From: UBA2031 sp037189985
Lineage (GTDB): Bacteria > Pseudomonadota > Gammaproteobacteria > Pseudomonadales > Moraxellaceae
DNA length: 64,000 bases
Assembly: GCA_037189985.1 (NCBI GenBank)
Contig: JBBCJX010000020.1
Location: forward strand, 186,001-250,000
Reading direction: 5' to 3'
Under the pieces are notes generated by a model. It was not told where the DNA came from. It saw only the letters and a program-made list of their open reading frames with translations, and made no database searches. Shown piece by piece: positions 15,550 through 24,749 of the stretch (position 1 is the first letter of the stretch; the number at the start of each line of letters is the position of its first letter). Both the position numbers and the translations under genes were made by a program.

Positions 15550-17472
15550 ATGACCACATCCTCCACGCCAGACCAGTCGGCTTCCTCCCAGAAAGAAACC
15601 CGCGGCTTCGAGACGGAGGTCTCCCGTCTGCTGCAACTCATGATCCACTCCCTTTACAGCAACCCGGAAATCTTCCTGCGTGAGTTGGTGGCCAATGCAT
15701 CGGATGCCGCAGACAAGCTGCGCTTCGAGGCCCTGGCCAATCCGGCTCTGCTGGAAAGTGATCCCGAGCCCGGCATCTGGCTGGAGGTGGACGAGAAGGC
15801 CCGGACCATCACCGTGCGTGACAACGGCATCGGCATGAGCCGTGACGAGGTGATTGCCAACCTGGGCACCATTGCCCGTTCCGGTACGGCAGATTTCCTC
15901 AAGAACCTGAGCGGTGACCAGAAAAAGGACAGCCAGCTCATTGGCCAGTTTGGTGTGGGCTTTTATTCCTCTTTCGTGGTTGCTGACCGGGTCGAAGTGT
16001 TTACCCGCCGGGCTGGCCAGCCCGTGAGCCAGGGCGTGCATTGGGAGTCACAGGGTGAGGGTGAGTTCAGTGTCGACACTGTCGAGCGTGCGGCACGGGG
16101 GACAGAGATCGTGCTGCACCTGCGCGAGAGCGCGCAGGAGTTTGCCAGTGACTGGCGCCTGCGCAGCATCGTGCACAAGTATGCCGAGCATATCTCGCTG
16201 CCTGTGCACATGCGCAAGTCGGCCGATGGCGAGGAAGCGGCATCGCCTGAGTTCGAGGTCGTCAACAAGGCCACGGCACTCTGGACCCGTCCGCGCACCG
16301 AAGTCAGTGACGATGACTACAAGGCGTTCTACAAGCATGTGGCCCATGATTTCGAGGACCCGCTGGCCTGGAGCCATAACAAGGTAGAAGGCAAGCTGGA
16401 ATATACCTCTCTCCTCTATGTGCCCAAGCGCGCACCCTTCGATCTCTACCAGCGTGATGCTGCGCGTGGCCTTAAGCTCTATGTGCAGCGTGTTTTCATC
16501 ATGGACAATGCCGAGCAGTTCCTGCCTCTTTACCTCCGTTTCATCAAGGGAGTGGTGGACTCGGCCGACCTGCCGCTGAATGTCTCGCGTGAAATCCTGC
16601 AGAAGAGTGAAGCCACCGAAAGCATGCGTACGGCGCTGACACGTCGTGCCCTGGAGATGCTGGGCAAGCTGGCCGAGAGCCAGAAAGAGGATTACCAGAC
16701 TGTCTGGAATGTCTTCGGGCAGGTATTGAAAGAGGGCATGGCCGAAGATACGGCCAACCGTGACCGCATTGCCAAACTGCTGCGCTTTGCTTCTACCCAT
16801 ACCGGCAGCAGCACACAGGATGTGGCGCTGGCAGATTACGTGGCGCGCATGAAGCCTGAGCAAAAGAGGATTTACTACGTCACGGCAGAAGGCCATGCAG
16901 CGGCCAGCCAGAGCCCGCAACTGGAAATCTTCCGCAAGAAAGGTGTCGAGGTACTGCTACTGTCGGATCGTCTGGACGAGTGGCTGATGGGTTATCTCAC
17001 CGAATTCGATGGCAAATCATTGCAGCATGTTGCCAAAGGCGAGCTTGATCTGGGCGAACTGGATACCGCAGAAGAAAAAGCGGAGCAGCAGGCGCAGGAA
17101 ACGGCGGCAAAGCCATTGCTGGAGCGTCTCAAGGGGGCTCTGGGGGAGCAGGTTCAGGATGTGAAGGTCACCCATCGCCTGACCGATTCACCGGCCTGTC
17201 TGGTGCGCGACGAACACGATCTTGGTCACGGCCTGCGTGAAATGCTGGCCGCTGCCGGTCAGGCGCTGCCCGAGTCCAAGCCGGTGCTGGAGATCAATCC
17301 CCAGCATGCGCTGGTGCAACGGCTGGAGGCCGAGACAGACGCGGATCGTTTCTCGGCACTGGCGGCACTGGTGCTGGACCAGGCGACTCTGGCTGAGGGG
17401 GCGGCACTGGCTGACCCGGCGGCTTATGTGCGTCGGGTAAATACCTTGTTGCTGGAGTTGCTGGGGCGCTGA
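15550..17472 (+). CDS. htpG: Hsp90 chaperone HtpG
   Basis: A full-length 640-residue bacterial Hsp90. N-terminal ATPase motifs are ELVANASDAADKLRF, VRDNGIGMSRDEV, GTIARSGT and QFGVGFYSSF (residues 35-140). The middle domain contains FDLYQRDAARGLKLYVQRVFIMD and the dimerisation domain contains LVRDEHDLGHGLREML. HtpG remodels client proteins with DnaK during stress. It is transcribed alone from a sigma-32-like promoter. Length and motifs are all as expected. Confidence 0.97.
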   Translation: MTTSSTPDQSASSQKETRGFETEVSRLLQLMIHSLYSNPEIFLRELVANASDAADKLRFEALANPALLESDPEPGIWLEVDEKARTITVRDNGIGMSRDEVIANLGTIARSGTADFLKNLSGDQKKDSQLIGQFGVGFYSSFVVADRVEVFTRRAGQPVSQGVHWESQGEGEFSVDTVERAARGTEIVLHLRESAQEFASDWRLRSIVHKYAEHISLPVHMRKSADGEEAASPEFEVVNKATALWTRPRTEVSDDDYKAFYKHVAHDFEDPLAWSHNKVEGKLEYTSLLYVPKRAPFDLYQRDAARGLKLYVQRVFIMDNAEQFLPLYLRFIKGVVDSADLPLNVSREILQKSEATESMRTALTRRALEMLGKLAESQKEDYQTVWNVFGQVLKEGMAEDTANRDRIAKLLRFASTHTGSSTQDVALADYVARMKPEQKRIYYVTAEGHAAASQSPQLEIFRKKGVEVLLLSDRLDEWLMGYLTEFDGKSLQHVAKGELDLGELDTAEEKAEQQAQETAAKPLLERLKGALGEQVQDVKVTHRLTDSPACLVRDEHDLGHGLREMLAAAGQALPESKPVLEINPQHALVQRLEAETDADRFSALAALVLDQATLAEGAALADPAAYVRRVNTLLLELLGR

Positions 17473-17505
17473 GTGCTGAGACCGTCCTCGTAGTCCTGGC
17501 TTATG

Positions 17506-17877
17506 TCAGGGCAGGGGACGGTTGTTCCACTGATCCAGAAGTTGCTGCGGTGTGGGCAGTTGCACAGGTGGCAGGTTCAGTGGCGGAGGCGAGAGGTCCG
17601 GATTGCTCAGTTGCGGGTTGGTGATGACCTGATCGCTGAACTGGTGTTCGGCATCGCGCAGGGCCTTGTCGGTCAGGGACTTGGTTGGCGGGGTTGTTTT
17701 GCTGCATTTGGGTTGCTTGATGTCGTCTGCTTTGCCCGCAGGGCAGGGGATGCTCTCTGCCGGCACGGGAATGTAAGTGCTCTCCAGGCCAGCGGGCCCC
17801 AGTGTTTCGGCAGCCTGCAGTCCGCCGGGCAGGCAGAGTGCAAGGAAAGCCAGACGGTGCATGGTAGTGGTAGTCAT
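17506..17877 (-). CDS. Small exported Pro-rich hypothetical protein
   Basis: The 123-residue product has a signal peptide (MHRLAFLALCLPGGLQAAE after a short MTTTT start) and a mature part with two cysteines (IPCPAGK, PKCSKTT) and a Pro-rich tail (PDLSPPPLNLPPVQLPTP). No family is recognised. A second frame over the same DNA lacks a signal peptide, so this frame is preferred. It is convergent with htpG and diverges from gpsA. It is probably periplasmic; no function is proposed. Confidence 0.65.
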   Translation of the reverse strand: MTTTTMHRLAFLALCLPGGLQAAETLGPAGLESTYIPVPAESIPCPAGKADDIKQPKCSKTTPPTKSLTDKALRDAEHQFSDQVITNPQLSNPDLSPPPLNLPPVQLPTPQQLLDQWNNRPLP

Positions 17878-18035
17878 TGCTACAGACCCCCTTCAATATG
17901 CTGGATACGGGTATATGCCCCGCTTGTTAGAGCATACGCCTGCCGCTGTCCAGTCTGGCGGTCGGTAGGTCCTGCATCGTTATAATCCGCCCATCTGCCA
18001 ACCGGGCCTGCTGGATCAGGCCCAAGACGAGAACA

Positions 18036-19073
18036 ATGATGACAAGTCCTGATTCCCTGCGGGTTGCCGTGCTGGGCGGTGGCAGCTTTGGCACCGTGCT
18101 GGCCAGCCTGGCTGCTGAAAACGGCCATGCGACGACCCTGTGGCTGCGTGACGAAGCCCAGCTTGCCGACCTTGCGGCGACACGGGAGAACGCGCGCTAC
18201 CTGCCCGGTATCAAGCTGGCCGAGAGCCTGTCTTTCAGTTCCGATCTGGGGGCGACTCTTGCTGCTGCCGATCTGGTTTTCGTTTCCATTCCCAGCAAGG
18301 CCTTCCGTGCCGTGTTGCAAGCCGCCCGCCCCTTTCTGCGACCGGAGCAGATACTGGTCAGCACCACAAAGGGCATAGAAAAAGACAGCTTCACCCTGAT
18401 GAGCGAGATACTGCGCGAAGAATCGGGCTCCAAGCGTATTGGTGTGCTGAGCGGCCCCAATCTGGCCAAGGAGATTGCGGCACGCATGCCGTCGGGAACC
18501 GTGATTGCCAGTACCAGTCCGGAGGTCCGCGAGAAAGTGCATCAGGCACTGTCTTCACGTTACTTCCGTGTTTTTGCCAACAGCGATGTGTATGGCGTCG
18601 AGCTGGGTGGCGCACTCAAGAACATATATGCCGTTGCTGCCGGCATGGCAGCAGCACTCAAGCTGGGTGAAAACTCCCGCAGTATGCTGCTGACCCGTGC
18701 CCTTGCGGAAATGAGCCGCTTTGCGGTGCAGTTGGGCGCGAATCCACTCACCTTCATTGGCCTAGCTGGCGTGGGAGACCTGATTGCCACGTGTTCGTCG
18801 CCACTGAGTCGTAACTATCAGGTCGGTTTTGCGCTGGGCTCGGGCAAGAGCCTGACAGACATCATCGAAGACCTTGAGCAGACGGCCGAAGGGATCAACA
18901 CGATTGATATCGTCAAGCACAAGGCGGAAGAGTTCGGTGTGCACATGCCTATCGTTGCCGGCCTTTATGAAATCATTTTCAGGCACCGCCCGCTTCCTGA
19001 GGTCATGGCTTCCCTCATGCATGCCGGACAGACCAGTGACGTGGAGTTCGTGCTGCCGAGAATGCCGGCATGA
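18036..19073 (+). CDS. gpsA: NAD(P)-dependent glycerol-3-phosphate dehydrogenase
   Basis: The 345-residue enzyme has the N-terminal Rossmann motif GGGSFGTVLASLAAENGH, the conserved STTKGIE and SGPNLAKEIA blocks, and the catalytic Lys in ELGGALKNIYAVAAGM. It reduces dihydroxyacetone phosphate to sn-glycerol-3-phosphate for phospholipid synthesis. A TATAAT box at 17981-17986 may serve it. sixA overlaps its stop codon by four bases. The catabolic counterpart glpD is encoded at 28594. Confidence 0.96.
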   Translation: MMTSPDSLRVAVLGGGSFGTVLASLAAENGHATTLWLRDEAQLADLAATRENARYLPGIKLAESLSFSSDLGATLAAADLVFVSIPSKAFRAVLQAARPFLRPEQILVSTTKGIEKDSFTLMSEILREESGSKRIGVLSGPNLAKEIAARMPSGTVIASTSPEVREKVHQALSSRYFRVFANSDVYGVELGGALKNIYAVAAGMAAALKLGENSRSMLLTRALAEMSRFAVQLGANPLTFIGLAGVGDLIATCSSPLSRNYQVGFALGSGKSLTDIIEDLEQTAEGINTIDIVKHKAEEFGVHMPIVAGLYEIIFRHRPLPEVMASLMHAGQTSDVEFVLPRMPA

Positions 19074-19537
19074 GACTGGTGCTGGTGCGCCACGGTGAGG
19101 CAGAAGGCCCGCGTGGCAATGATGCCGAACGTACCCTGACTGATACTGGAAGAGAGCAGGCACGACAGACAGGGCGGTGGCTTGCAGAGAGATTGCAGCC
19201 GGATGTCCAACTGTTTTGCAGCCCGTACCTGAGGGCGCAGCAAACAGCAAGGGAGATTGGTGATGTGCTGCGCTGTCAGCCTGTTGTCATCGGCCATGTC
19301 ACGCCGGAGGACGATCCCCGGCTGGCACTGAAAGCACTTGAGGCGGCAGCCACGGCGGAGTGCGTTGTTGTGGTCACGCACATGCCTTTGGTGGCCGCGC
19401 TGGCGGCATGGCTTGAGGAGGGAGTGCTCTCTTCGCGCCAGGGTTTCATGCTGGCGGAAGCGCGCATCATGGATATGGATGTCATCGGCCCCGGCAGCGC
19501 AGTGTCCTGTGCCCGGTTTGCGCCGGATGCTGCCTGA
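19070..19537 (+). CDS. sixA: Phosphohistidine phosphatase SixA
   Basis: This 155-residue histidine phosphatase starts MRLVLVRHGEAEG, with the RHG catalytic His. It has FCSPYLRAQQTA and the second His in VVVTHMPLVAAL. SixA removes phosphate from histidines of signalling proteins such as ArcB or nitrogen-PTS proteins. The short length without the extra helices of phosphoglycerate mutases supports SixA. It overlaps gpsA as ATGA, a common gammaproteobacterial pairing. Confidence 0.92.
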   Translation: MRLVLVRHGEAEGPRGNDAERTLTDTGREQARQTGRWLAERLQPDVQLFCSPYLRAQQTAREIGDVLRCQPVVIGHVTPEDDPRLALKALEAAATAECVVVVTHMPLVAALAAWLEEGVLSSRQGFMLAEARIMDMDVIGPGSAVSCARFAPDAA

Positions 19538-19561
19538 TGGCCTGTGCATCCAGTGGTCAGT

Positions 19562-19774
19562 TCAGACACTCATGTGCCGACGCATGCTGATACCGGCAAT
19601 GCTGCTCATGTTGGCCTTGATGCCGCGCTTCTCGAATTCGTTGCGCAACTCGGTCATGACGATGCGCTCGACTTCGCCCTCGACATCCGTCACCAGTTTG
19701 CCGAAAAGTGCCGACAGCGGTCCGCGATGCTCCTTCACCAACTCGTCCAGATTGGTAATTTCAATGGTGATCAT
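19562..19774 (-). CDS. Small hypothetical protein (70 aa)
   Basis: The acidic N-terminal part (MITIEITNLDELVKEHRGPLSALFGKLVTDVEGEVERIV) is predicted helical and the C terminus is short and basic (SMRRHMSV). No family is recognised. GGGAAAG upstream of the ATG and protein-like composition support a real gene. It lies between sixA (convergent) and a divergent membrane protein. Confidence 0.6.
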   Translation of the reverse strand: MITIEITNLDELVKEHRGPLSALFGKLVTDVEGEVERIVMTELRNEFEKRGIKANMSSIAGISMRRHMSV

Positions 19775-19941
19775 GACGGTGACTTTCCCAGGGAAGAGCG
19801 GGCATCATAACGGCCGGTGCCGGCAAGCGCATAGCAAGCACTTGTTTCATGGCCGGCATTTGCTGCCGATATTGCAGGATATCCTGATGTTGCCGGGTTT
19901 CATCCCCGTGACAGGACTCCATCTCCAAAAAGGAAGTCTCC

Positions 19942-20310
19942 ATGCTTGAACCTATAGTCGTCATCCTGGCGACCGCTGTACTGTCCAGTGCCATTACCTT
20001 GCTGGTAGCCTGGGTGTGGCTGCAACGCTCGTGGCGTCGAGAAATGGAAAAGCGTTTGCGTGAACTGCACGATGATATTGGCCGTACCGTGGAGGTCCGG
20101 ACGCGGCGAGCCGTGGCTGAGGCATTGGGAGATATCAATGCCGGTGACGTACTCCGGGATGCCACCTGGAAAGCGGCACGCTCGGGTTCAGACATGCTGA
20201 GTGAGGGACTGACAGCGATTTTCAGTCGCCGTCGTCGTACAGACAAGGAAGTGGGTGACGACAGTCAGCTCAGCGGCGCAGACGCGACCAGACCAGCACC
20301 ACGCCAATAA
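19942..20310 (+). CDS. Single-TM hypothetical protein with cytoplasmic helix
   Basis: The product has 122 residues: one N-terminal membrane helix (PIVVILATAVLSSAITLLVAWVWL), then a charged helical stretch (EMEKRLRELHDDIGRTVEVRTRRAVAEAL) and an Arg-rich tail. AAAAAGGAAG precedes the start. The last 41 bp overlap the 3' end of the convergent SCP2-like gene, which also carries membrane helices. The topology resembles small envelope-tethering proteins, but no function can be assigned. Confidence 0.7.
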   Translation: MLEPIVVILATAVLSSAITLLVAWVWLQRSWRREMEKRLRELHDDIGRTVEVRTRRAVAEALGDINAGDVLRDATWKAARSGSDMLSEGLTAIFSRRRRTDKEVGDDSQLSGADATRPAPRQ

Positions 20311-21037
20311 TCAGCAGCAGAATGCGCTCACCGGTCAATCCGGAGAGAGATTCTGCAGAGAAGCTGCCGGTGAGCCCTCCCGTGATGGCCAGGAAGGCCA
20401 GCATCATGAAGAAGAAATCCTTGCTGCGTTGCCGCTGATTGTCCTGGCGGTAGCGTTCGAATTCCTCCTGCTGCAACTGCATGTTCTGGTTGAGCTGGCG
20501 CAGTTCTTTCAGGGTTTCACGCATTAGCCCAGGCAGAGGAAGAAAATCCTGCAACCAGCTGGGGTCATGGTTGCGTATCTTTTGCCACAGTGAATCGAAA
20601 TTCAGGTTTTCACGCAGCCACTGCTGGGCTCGAGTGCGCAAGTTGAAATCATTGAGCAATTCCTCCAGCACGGCCACGCTGTCGGCCTCGCCCCATACCC
20701 GTACGCGTGGTCTGCCTGATGCCGTGACGGGTGATGCGCCCAGCAATGTGCGCATGAGGTCAAAAAGGCGGGCATTCACGCGTACTCGCGCTGGCACGGG
20801 TGCGACATCGCAAACCTCAATGCCTTCGCGGGTGAAATAGAGATAAAAGGGCAGGTAGGGATCCAGCACTTTCACGCGCACGACAAGACCGTGCAGTGCC
20901 GCTACACGTTCTTGTGTTGCCGGGTCCAGATCAATGAAGCCATTGATGAGGGTTTCGATGCCGCCCAGCCACAGGTGCTGGGCAAGGTGGCGGTCGCCGT
21001 CGTATTTGTCGTTATGGTTATCGTAACCGGCCATCAT
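20270..21037 (-). CDS. SCP2-like (UbiJ-related) protein with C-terminal membrane anchor
   Basis: The product is about 255 residues. The N-terminal half has the SCP2/UbiJ pattern: TLINGFIDLDPATQERVAALHGLVVRVKVLD, PLYFTREG-like strands, and RVWGEADSVAVLEELL in the place of the UbiJ 'sets-of-strands then helix' end. A coiled coil follows (LKELRQLNQNMQLQQEEFERYRQD), then two hydrophobic helices. UbiJ assists late ubiquinone synthesis by binding lipid intermediates; this copy is membrane-anchored and not in a ubi operon, so it is only a relative. The start is uncertain, and the frame is open up to 21112. Confidence 0.7.
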   Translation of the reverse strand: MMAGYDNHNDKYDGDRHLAQHLWLGGIETLINGFIDLDPATQERVAALHGLVVRVKVLDPYLPFYLYFTREGIEVCDVAPVPARVRVNARLFDLMRTLLGASPVTASGRPRVRVWGEADSVAVLEELLNDFNLRTRAQQWLRENLNFDSLWQKIRNHDPSWLQDFLPLPGLMRETLKELRQLNQNMQLQQEEFERYRQDNQRQRSKDFFFMMLAFLAITGGLTGSFSAESLSGLTGERILLLIIGVVLVWSRLRR

Positions 21038-21246
21038 GTGCACAAGCTTGCCCGAGGCCGCACCGGCGTGGTGCGAGGACTGGATTCTAGCGGCCCGGTA
21101 CGCTGTTGCCATATGCCATCAGGCAAGCCGGCGCTGTCCCGGGGGCCAATTGTCGTTCTGCAGGGGGTAAGCCGTCACGGCTGCAAAGCCCACCGCAGGA
21201 ATATCTGGTTATACTCGCCCTTCGTCAAATCTTTCTCAGTGTTTTC

Positions 21247-22464
21247 ATGTCGGATTTTCTTGCTGCCTTCCTTTCGCGTCAGGATGTTTGCTTCCTGCTG
21301 GCGATGCCGTTGCTGGCAGGCTTGCTGGGAGGGTTTGGCAACTGGCTGGGGTGGCGCGTGCTGTTTGGCCCCTTGCCGGGCTTGCAGAGTGTCTGGCGTT
21401 TTGGGCTGCTGGGTGCCCGGGCAGAGCCCCTGACGCAGAAAATGGGTGAGGCGCTGGCTTCGCACATCAGTCTCTCCGAGCTTTTCCGTCTGATGGAGCC
21501 TGAGCGTATTGCCGAGCATGTCAGTGATTCTGTCATGCCGCGTCTGAATGACTATGTCGACGACATCATGGCGGAGAAATATGCCGTGCTCTGGGACAAC
21601 CTGCCGGCAGTGCTGCGGCAGCGCATGTATTCCCGCGTTCACCGCCAGTTGCCGGCCATGCTGGATAATCTGGTGGACGACATGGCCGAGAATATCGATG
21701 CCATTGTCGATTTGCCCACGCTGCTGCGCGAACAGTTGGGGCGTGAGCCTGCCCGCTTTACGGCCTTGCTGGAAAACACTCTGCAGCAGGAAAAGCGTTT
21801 CCTGCTGAAAGCCGGCATGGTGGTGGGTTTTCTTACGGGCCTGCTTGGCCTGGCCTTTTATTACTCGTTGAGCCTGCCGGGCTGGTCCTTGCCTTGCATG
21901 GGGTTGACGGTGGCAGTGCTGTCTTTCTGGGTTTCCCGTCGCCTGCTGTTTCTTCCAGTCCTGCCTGCCCGCATTGCCGGGATGACCTGGCAGGGGCGCG
22001 TGTACCGGTATCGCCCGGGCTTTGCCACTTTACTGTCGCAGCGGCTTGTCGAGCAGGTGTTCAGCCTCCGCAGCCTGATGCAGGTGCTGTTGTCTGGCCC
22101 GGCGGCCCGGCGTACACGGGCCATGACCAAAAGGCACATGCGGCCGTTGCTGGATGCGGGGATGGTGCGTACCACCATCCAGTTGCTTTTGGGCGTCGAA
22201 GGCTATGCACACATCAAGCAACTGGTGGTGGACCGGGCTGTCCTGGCCACGATGGGGTCCTTGTCCGATGCCGACTTCAGCCATGAGCGTACCAGTCTCA
22301 TCGAGGTGGCTTGCGATGACCATTTGCACGAGATGGGCCCGGCCGAACTGCATGACCTGCTGCACCCTCTCTTGGCCGAGAGTGAATGGGTTCAATACAT
22401 GGTGGTGATGGGGGCGGGGGTAGCAGTCGGCCTTCTGCAGTGGCTGTGGCTCGTCCTCCATTAA
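21247..22464 (+). CDS. DUF445 family membrane protein
   Basis: The 405-residue product has an N-terminal membrane segment (LLAMPLLAGLLGGFGNWLGWRVLF, with the N/W-rich motif of DUF445/YheB). A long amphipathic helical region follows, then two central membrane helices near residues 180-240 and a C-terminal helix (VQYMVVMGAGVAVGLLQWLWLVLH). DUF445 proteins are inner-membrane proteins of unknown role. The open frame extends 47 codons upstream without sense; the ATG at 21247 is used, preceded by a TATACT element at 21210. Confidence 0.8.
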   Translation: MSDFLAAFLSRQDVCFLLAMPLLAGLLGGFGNWLGWRVLFGPLPGLQSVWRFGLLGARAEPLTQKMGEALASHISLSELFRLMEPERIAEHVSDSVMPRLNDYVDDIMAEKYAVLWDNLPAVLRQRMYSRVHRQLPAMLDNLVDDMAENIDAIVDLPTLLREQLGREPARFTALLENTLQQEKRFLLKAGMVVGFLTGLLGLAFYYSLSLPGWSLPCMGLTVAVLSFWVSRRLLFLPVLPARIAGMTWQGRVYRYRPGFATLLSQRLVEQVFSLRSLMQVLLSGPAARRTRAMTKRHMRPLLDAGMVRTTIQLLLGVEGYAHIKQLVVDRAVLATMGSLSDADFSHERTSLIEVACDDHLHEMGPAELHDLLHPLLAESEWVQYMVVMGAGVAVGLLQWLWLVLH

Positions 22465-22556
22465 ATGGGGGAGGTCCGGGGGTGCTGGCCCTGTACCGGT
22501 ACGGTCGCTAGAATCGCCGTTTTTGCGGCAATGGCAAAATCCGAGGTGGAAACGAG

Positions 22557-22964
22557 ATGACAGGCGTCAAGAAAACGAGCGACAAGAAGCCCAAGCTGGC
22601 GCCTGCCAAGGATTTGCGCAAATACACCCAGCAGATATGGCTGGCCGGGCTGGGAGCGTTCTCGCGCGCCGAGGAGGAGGGCGGCAAGCTTTTCGACAAT
22701 CTGGTCAGGATTGGCGAGGATCTCGAGAGCAAGACCCGCGAGATTGCTGACACGACGGTGGGCGAAGTACGTGGCCGTGTCCTTGAGAAGGCCACGGATA
22801 CCAAGGAAAAAGTGGAAAAGGCCTTTGATGACCGTATTACCCAGGCATTGACCCGCCTGGGCATTCCCTCTCAGCGTGACATGGACCAGATCAACCAGCG
22901 TTTGGACCTGCTGACCGAGGTCCTACAGGACCTGAGCCAGCAACTGCGTAACGATAGGAAGTAA
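22557..22964 (+). CDS. Phasin / polyhydroxyalkanoate granule-associated protein (PhaI-like)
   Basis: The 135-residue protein has the phasin signature (QQIWLAGLGAFSRAEEEGGKLFDNLVRIGEDLE) and then a long amphipathic helix ending in a coiled-coil leucine repeat (MDQINQRLDLLTEVLQDLSQQL). Phasins coat PHA granules. The Ala/Lys-rich DNA-binding tail of PhaF is absent, so it resembles PhaI. No PHA synthase is in the window; the gene stands alone. Confidence 0.88.
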   Translation: MTGVKKTSDKKPKLAPAKDLRKYTQQIWLAGLGAFSRAEEEGGKLFDNLVRIGEDLESKTREIADTTVGEVRGRVLEKATDTKEKVEKAFDDRITQALTRLGIPSQRDMDQINQRLDLLTEVLQDLSQQLRNDRK

Positions 22965-23130
22965 GCCGTTCGTCGCCAGTCCTCTGCCAAATTGTGAATC
23001 TCGTCGTAAATCCCTGAAGTAAGTGGGCTTGCAGGCTTCTCTATTGCGAAAACTGGTGTAAAACGCCATCAAGTGACAAAGATTGTCAGCTTGGCGCCAT
23101 GTGGCAGACAGCCATCGGAGCAAGAACATC

Positions 23131-24396
23131 ATGCCCGTAGAACAAAAAAACATACTGGTAGACCAGCTGCAGGTGGGGATGTACATCTCCAAGCTGGATC
23201 GCCCCTGGATCGAGACTCCTTTTCCTCTGCAGGGGTTTTATGTCAAGGAACTCAGTGACATAGATCAGCTTCGCCGTTATTGCCGGGAAGTCACCATCGA
23301 TCTTGCCCGCAGCCGGGTAGAGGTTGATCCTGTCAGCCATGTGGTTGGTGATGGGAGTGGACAGGTTCGCCAGAGTGCCGTTCTGCCCAAGCCAATCCCT
23401 GCTACTGCCAAACCATCAAGACGCCCGACTTACCAGACCACGGTTTCCATGCCGCAGGAAGTCATGGCCTCCCGCGAACTGCATGGCCAGTTCGCCGGGG
23501 CGGTGACAGACGTTTACCGCAAGCTGGCCTCCGGTCGCGACTTTGATGCCAAGACCACACGCGAAGTGACCTCTCAGGTGGTCGAGAGCGTGATCCGCAA
23601 CCCCGATGCCATGGTCTGGCTGTCGCGTGTCAAGGACAAGGACTCCTACAGCTATCACCATGCTTTCCGCTGCGCGATCTGGGGAACGGTCTTGGGCCGT
23701 CATCTCGGCATTTCGCGCCAGGCCTTGGAAAATCTGGCCTTTGGCATGACCCTCATGGATGTGGGCAAGGCCCGCATGCCGGACGGCTTGCTGGACAAGC
23801 GCGGCTTGCTGACATCCTCGGAGCGTGTGGAGTTACGCCGTCATGTGGAATACAGCCTGGAAATACTTGCCGGCATTCCCGGCATCCCGTCCCAGGTAAT
23901 GCAGATGGTGGCAGAGCATCACGAGCGCTATGACGGCTCAGGTTATCCCAACCGCCTTGCCGGCAAGGCCATCTCGCCGCTGGGCAAGATGGCAGGCTTG
24001 GTGGATACCTACGATGCCATGACTTCCGAGCGTCCTTATGCCCGGGCGCTGACTTCAGTCGAGGCGGTCTCCAAGCTTTATGACTTGCGCAATACCGAGT
24101 TCCAGGCCCAGTTGGTGGAAGAGTTCATCCAGGCCATCGGCGTCTATCCCACGGGAACCTTGGTGCATCTCAGCAATCACGAGATAGGCGTGGTCATCGC
24201 CCAGAATCCGGAGCGTCGCCTGCGGCCCAAGCTCTTGGTTTTGCTGGATGCTGACAAGCAGCCGGTGGCGCGCCCGCGCTATGTGGACATGCTCTCGGCC
24301 ACCCATGACAGTTCTGGTGAGCCTCTGCGCATCATTACCAGCCTGCTGGCAGGGACGCATGGCGTTGATCCCGCCAAGGTACAGTTGGCTGCCTGA
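23131..24396 (+). CDS. DUF3391 plus degenerate HD-GYP domain protein
   Basis: The product has 421 residues. The N-terminal DUF3391 domain spans residues 5-120 (ILVDQLQVGMYISKLDRPWIETPFPLQGF) and the HD-GYP domain about 145-340. The GYP part is intact (HHERYDGSGYPNRLAGK, His263/264), as is VDTYDAMTSERPY. The usual HD dyad is changed to Met209-Asp210 in LMDVGKARMPD, so one metal-binding His is missing. HD-GYP proteins hydrolyse cyclic-di-GMP; this one may be impaired or act as a sensor or adaptor. The ATG at 23131 is preferred over one 16 codons upstream. Confidence 0.9.
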   Translation: MPVEQKNILVDQLQVGMYISKLDRPWIETPFPLQGFYVKELSDIDQLRRYCREVTIDLARSRVEVDPVSHVVGDGSGQVRQSAVLPKPIPATAKPSRRPTYQTTVSMPQEVMASRELHGQFAGAVTDVYRKLASGRDFDAKTTREVTSQVVESVIRNPDAMVWLSRVKDKDSYSYHHAFRCAIWGTVLGRHLGISRQALENLAFGMTLMDVGKARMPDGLLDKRGLLTSSERVELRRHVEYSLEILAGIPGIPSQVMQMVAEHHERYDGSGYPNRLAGKAISPLGKMAGLVDTYDAMTSERPYARALTSVEAVSKLYDLRNTEFQAQLVEEFIQAIGVYPTGTLVHLSNHEIGVVIAQNPERRLRPKLLVLLDADKQPVARPRYVDMLSATHDSSGEPLRIITSLLAGTHGVDPAKVQLAA

Positions 24397-24413
24397 GAGA
24401 CAGCACTTCAGAT

Positions 24414-24442
24414 AAAAAAGCCGGCCCCAAGCCGGCTTTTTT
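24414..24442 (+). terminator. Rho-independent terminator after the HD-GYP gene
   Basis: Stem AAAAAAGCCGGC / GCCGGCTTTTTT with a five-base loop lies 17 bp after the stop codon. Confidence 0.92.
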
Positions 24443-24512
24443 ATTCTCGCGCACCATCGGCATGCGAGGGCAAGGCCCTTTGAAATCTTTGCCAGCGACA
24501 TGGTTGTCGCCG

Positions 24513-24541
24513 TTGACACATCGGGGTGTGCTCCCTAGAAT
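24513..24541 (+). promoter_or_regulatory. Sigma-70 promoter of tRNA-Gly (first copy)
   Basis: A perfect TTGACA (24513-24518), a 17-bp spacer and TAGAAT (24536-24541) stand 12 bp before the tRNA, followed by a GC-rich discriminator as in stringently controlled stable-RNA promoters. Confidence 0.85.
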
Positions 24542-24553
24542 GCGCGCACTTTT

Positions 24554-24629
<76 letters not shown>

Positions 24630-24634
24630 GATCA

Positions 24635-24664
24635 GAAAAAGGCCGGTTTTTACCGGCCTTTTTC
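24635..24664 (+). terminator. Terminator of tRNA-Gly (first copy)
   Basis: Stem GAAAAAGGCCGGT / ACCGGCCTTTTTC with a four-T loop lies immediately after the tRNA. Confidence 0.9.
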
Positions 24665-24749
24665 TTTGGTCGCGACGCTGGCAGCCAGCTTCGCTACACT
24701 GCCGGCACCGGGCAGCTTTCCTGCCTCTTGTGTGCCATGTGGACAGGAC

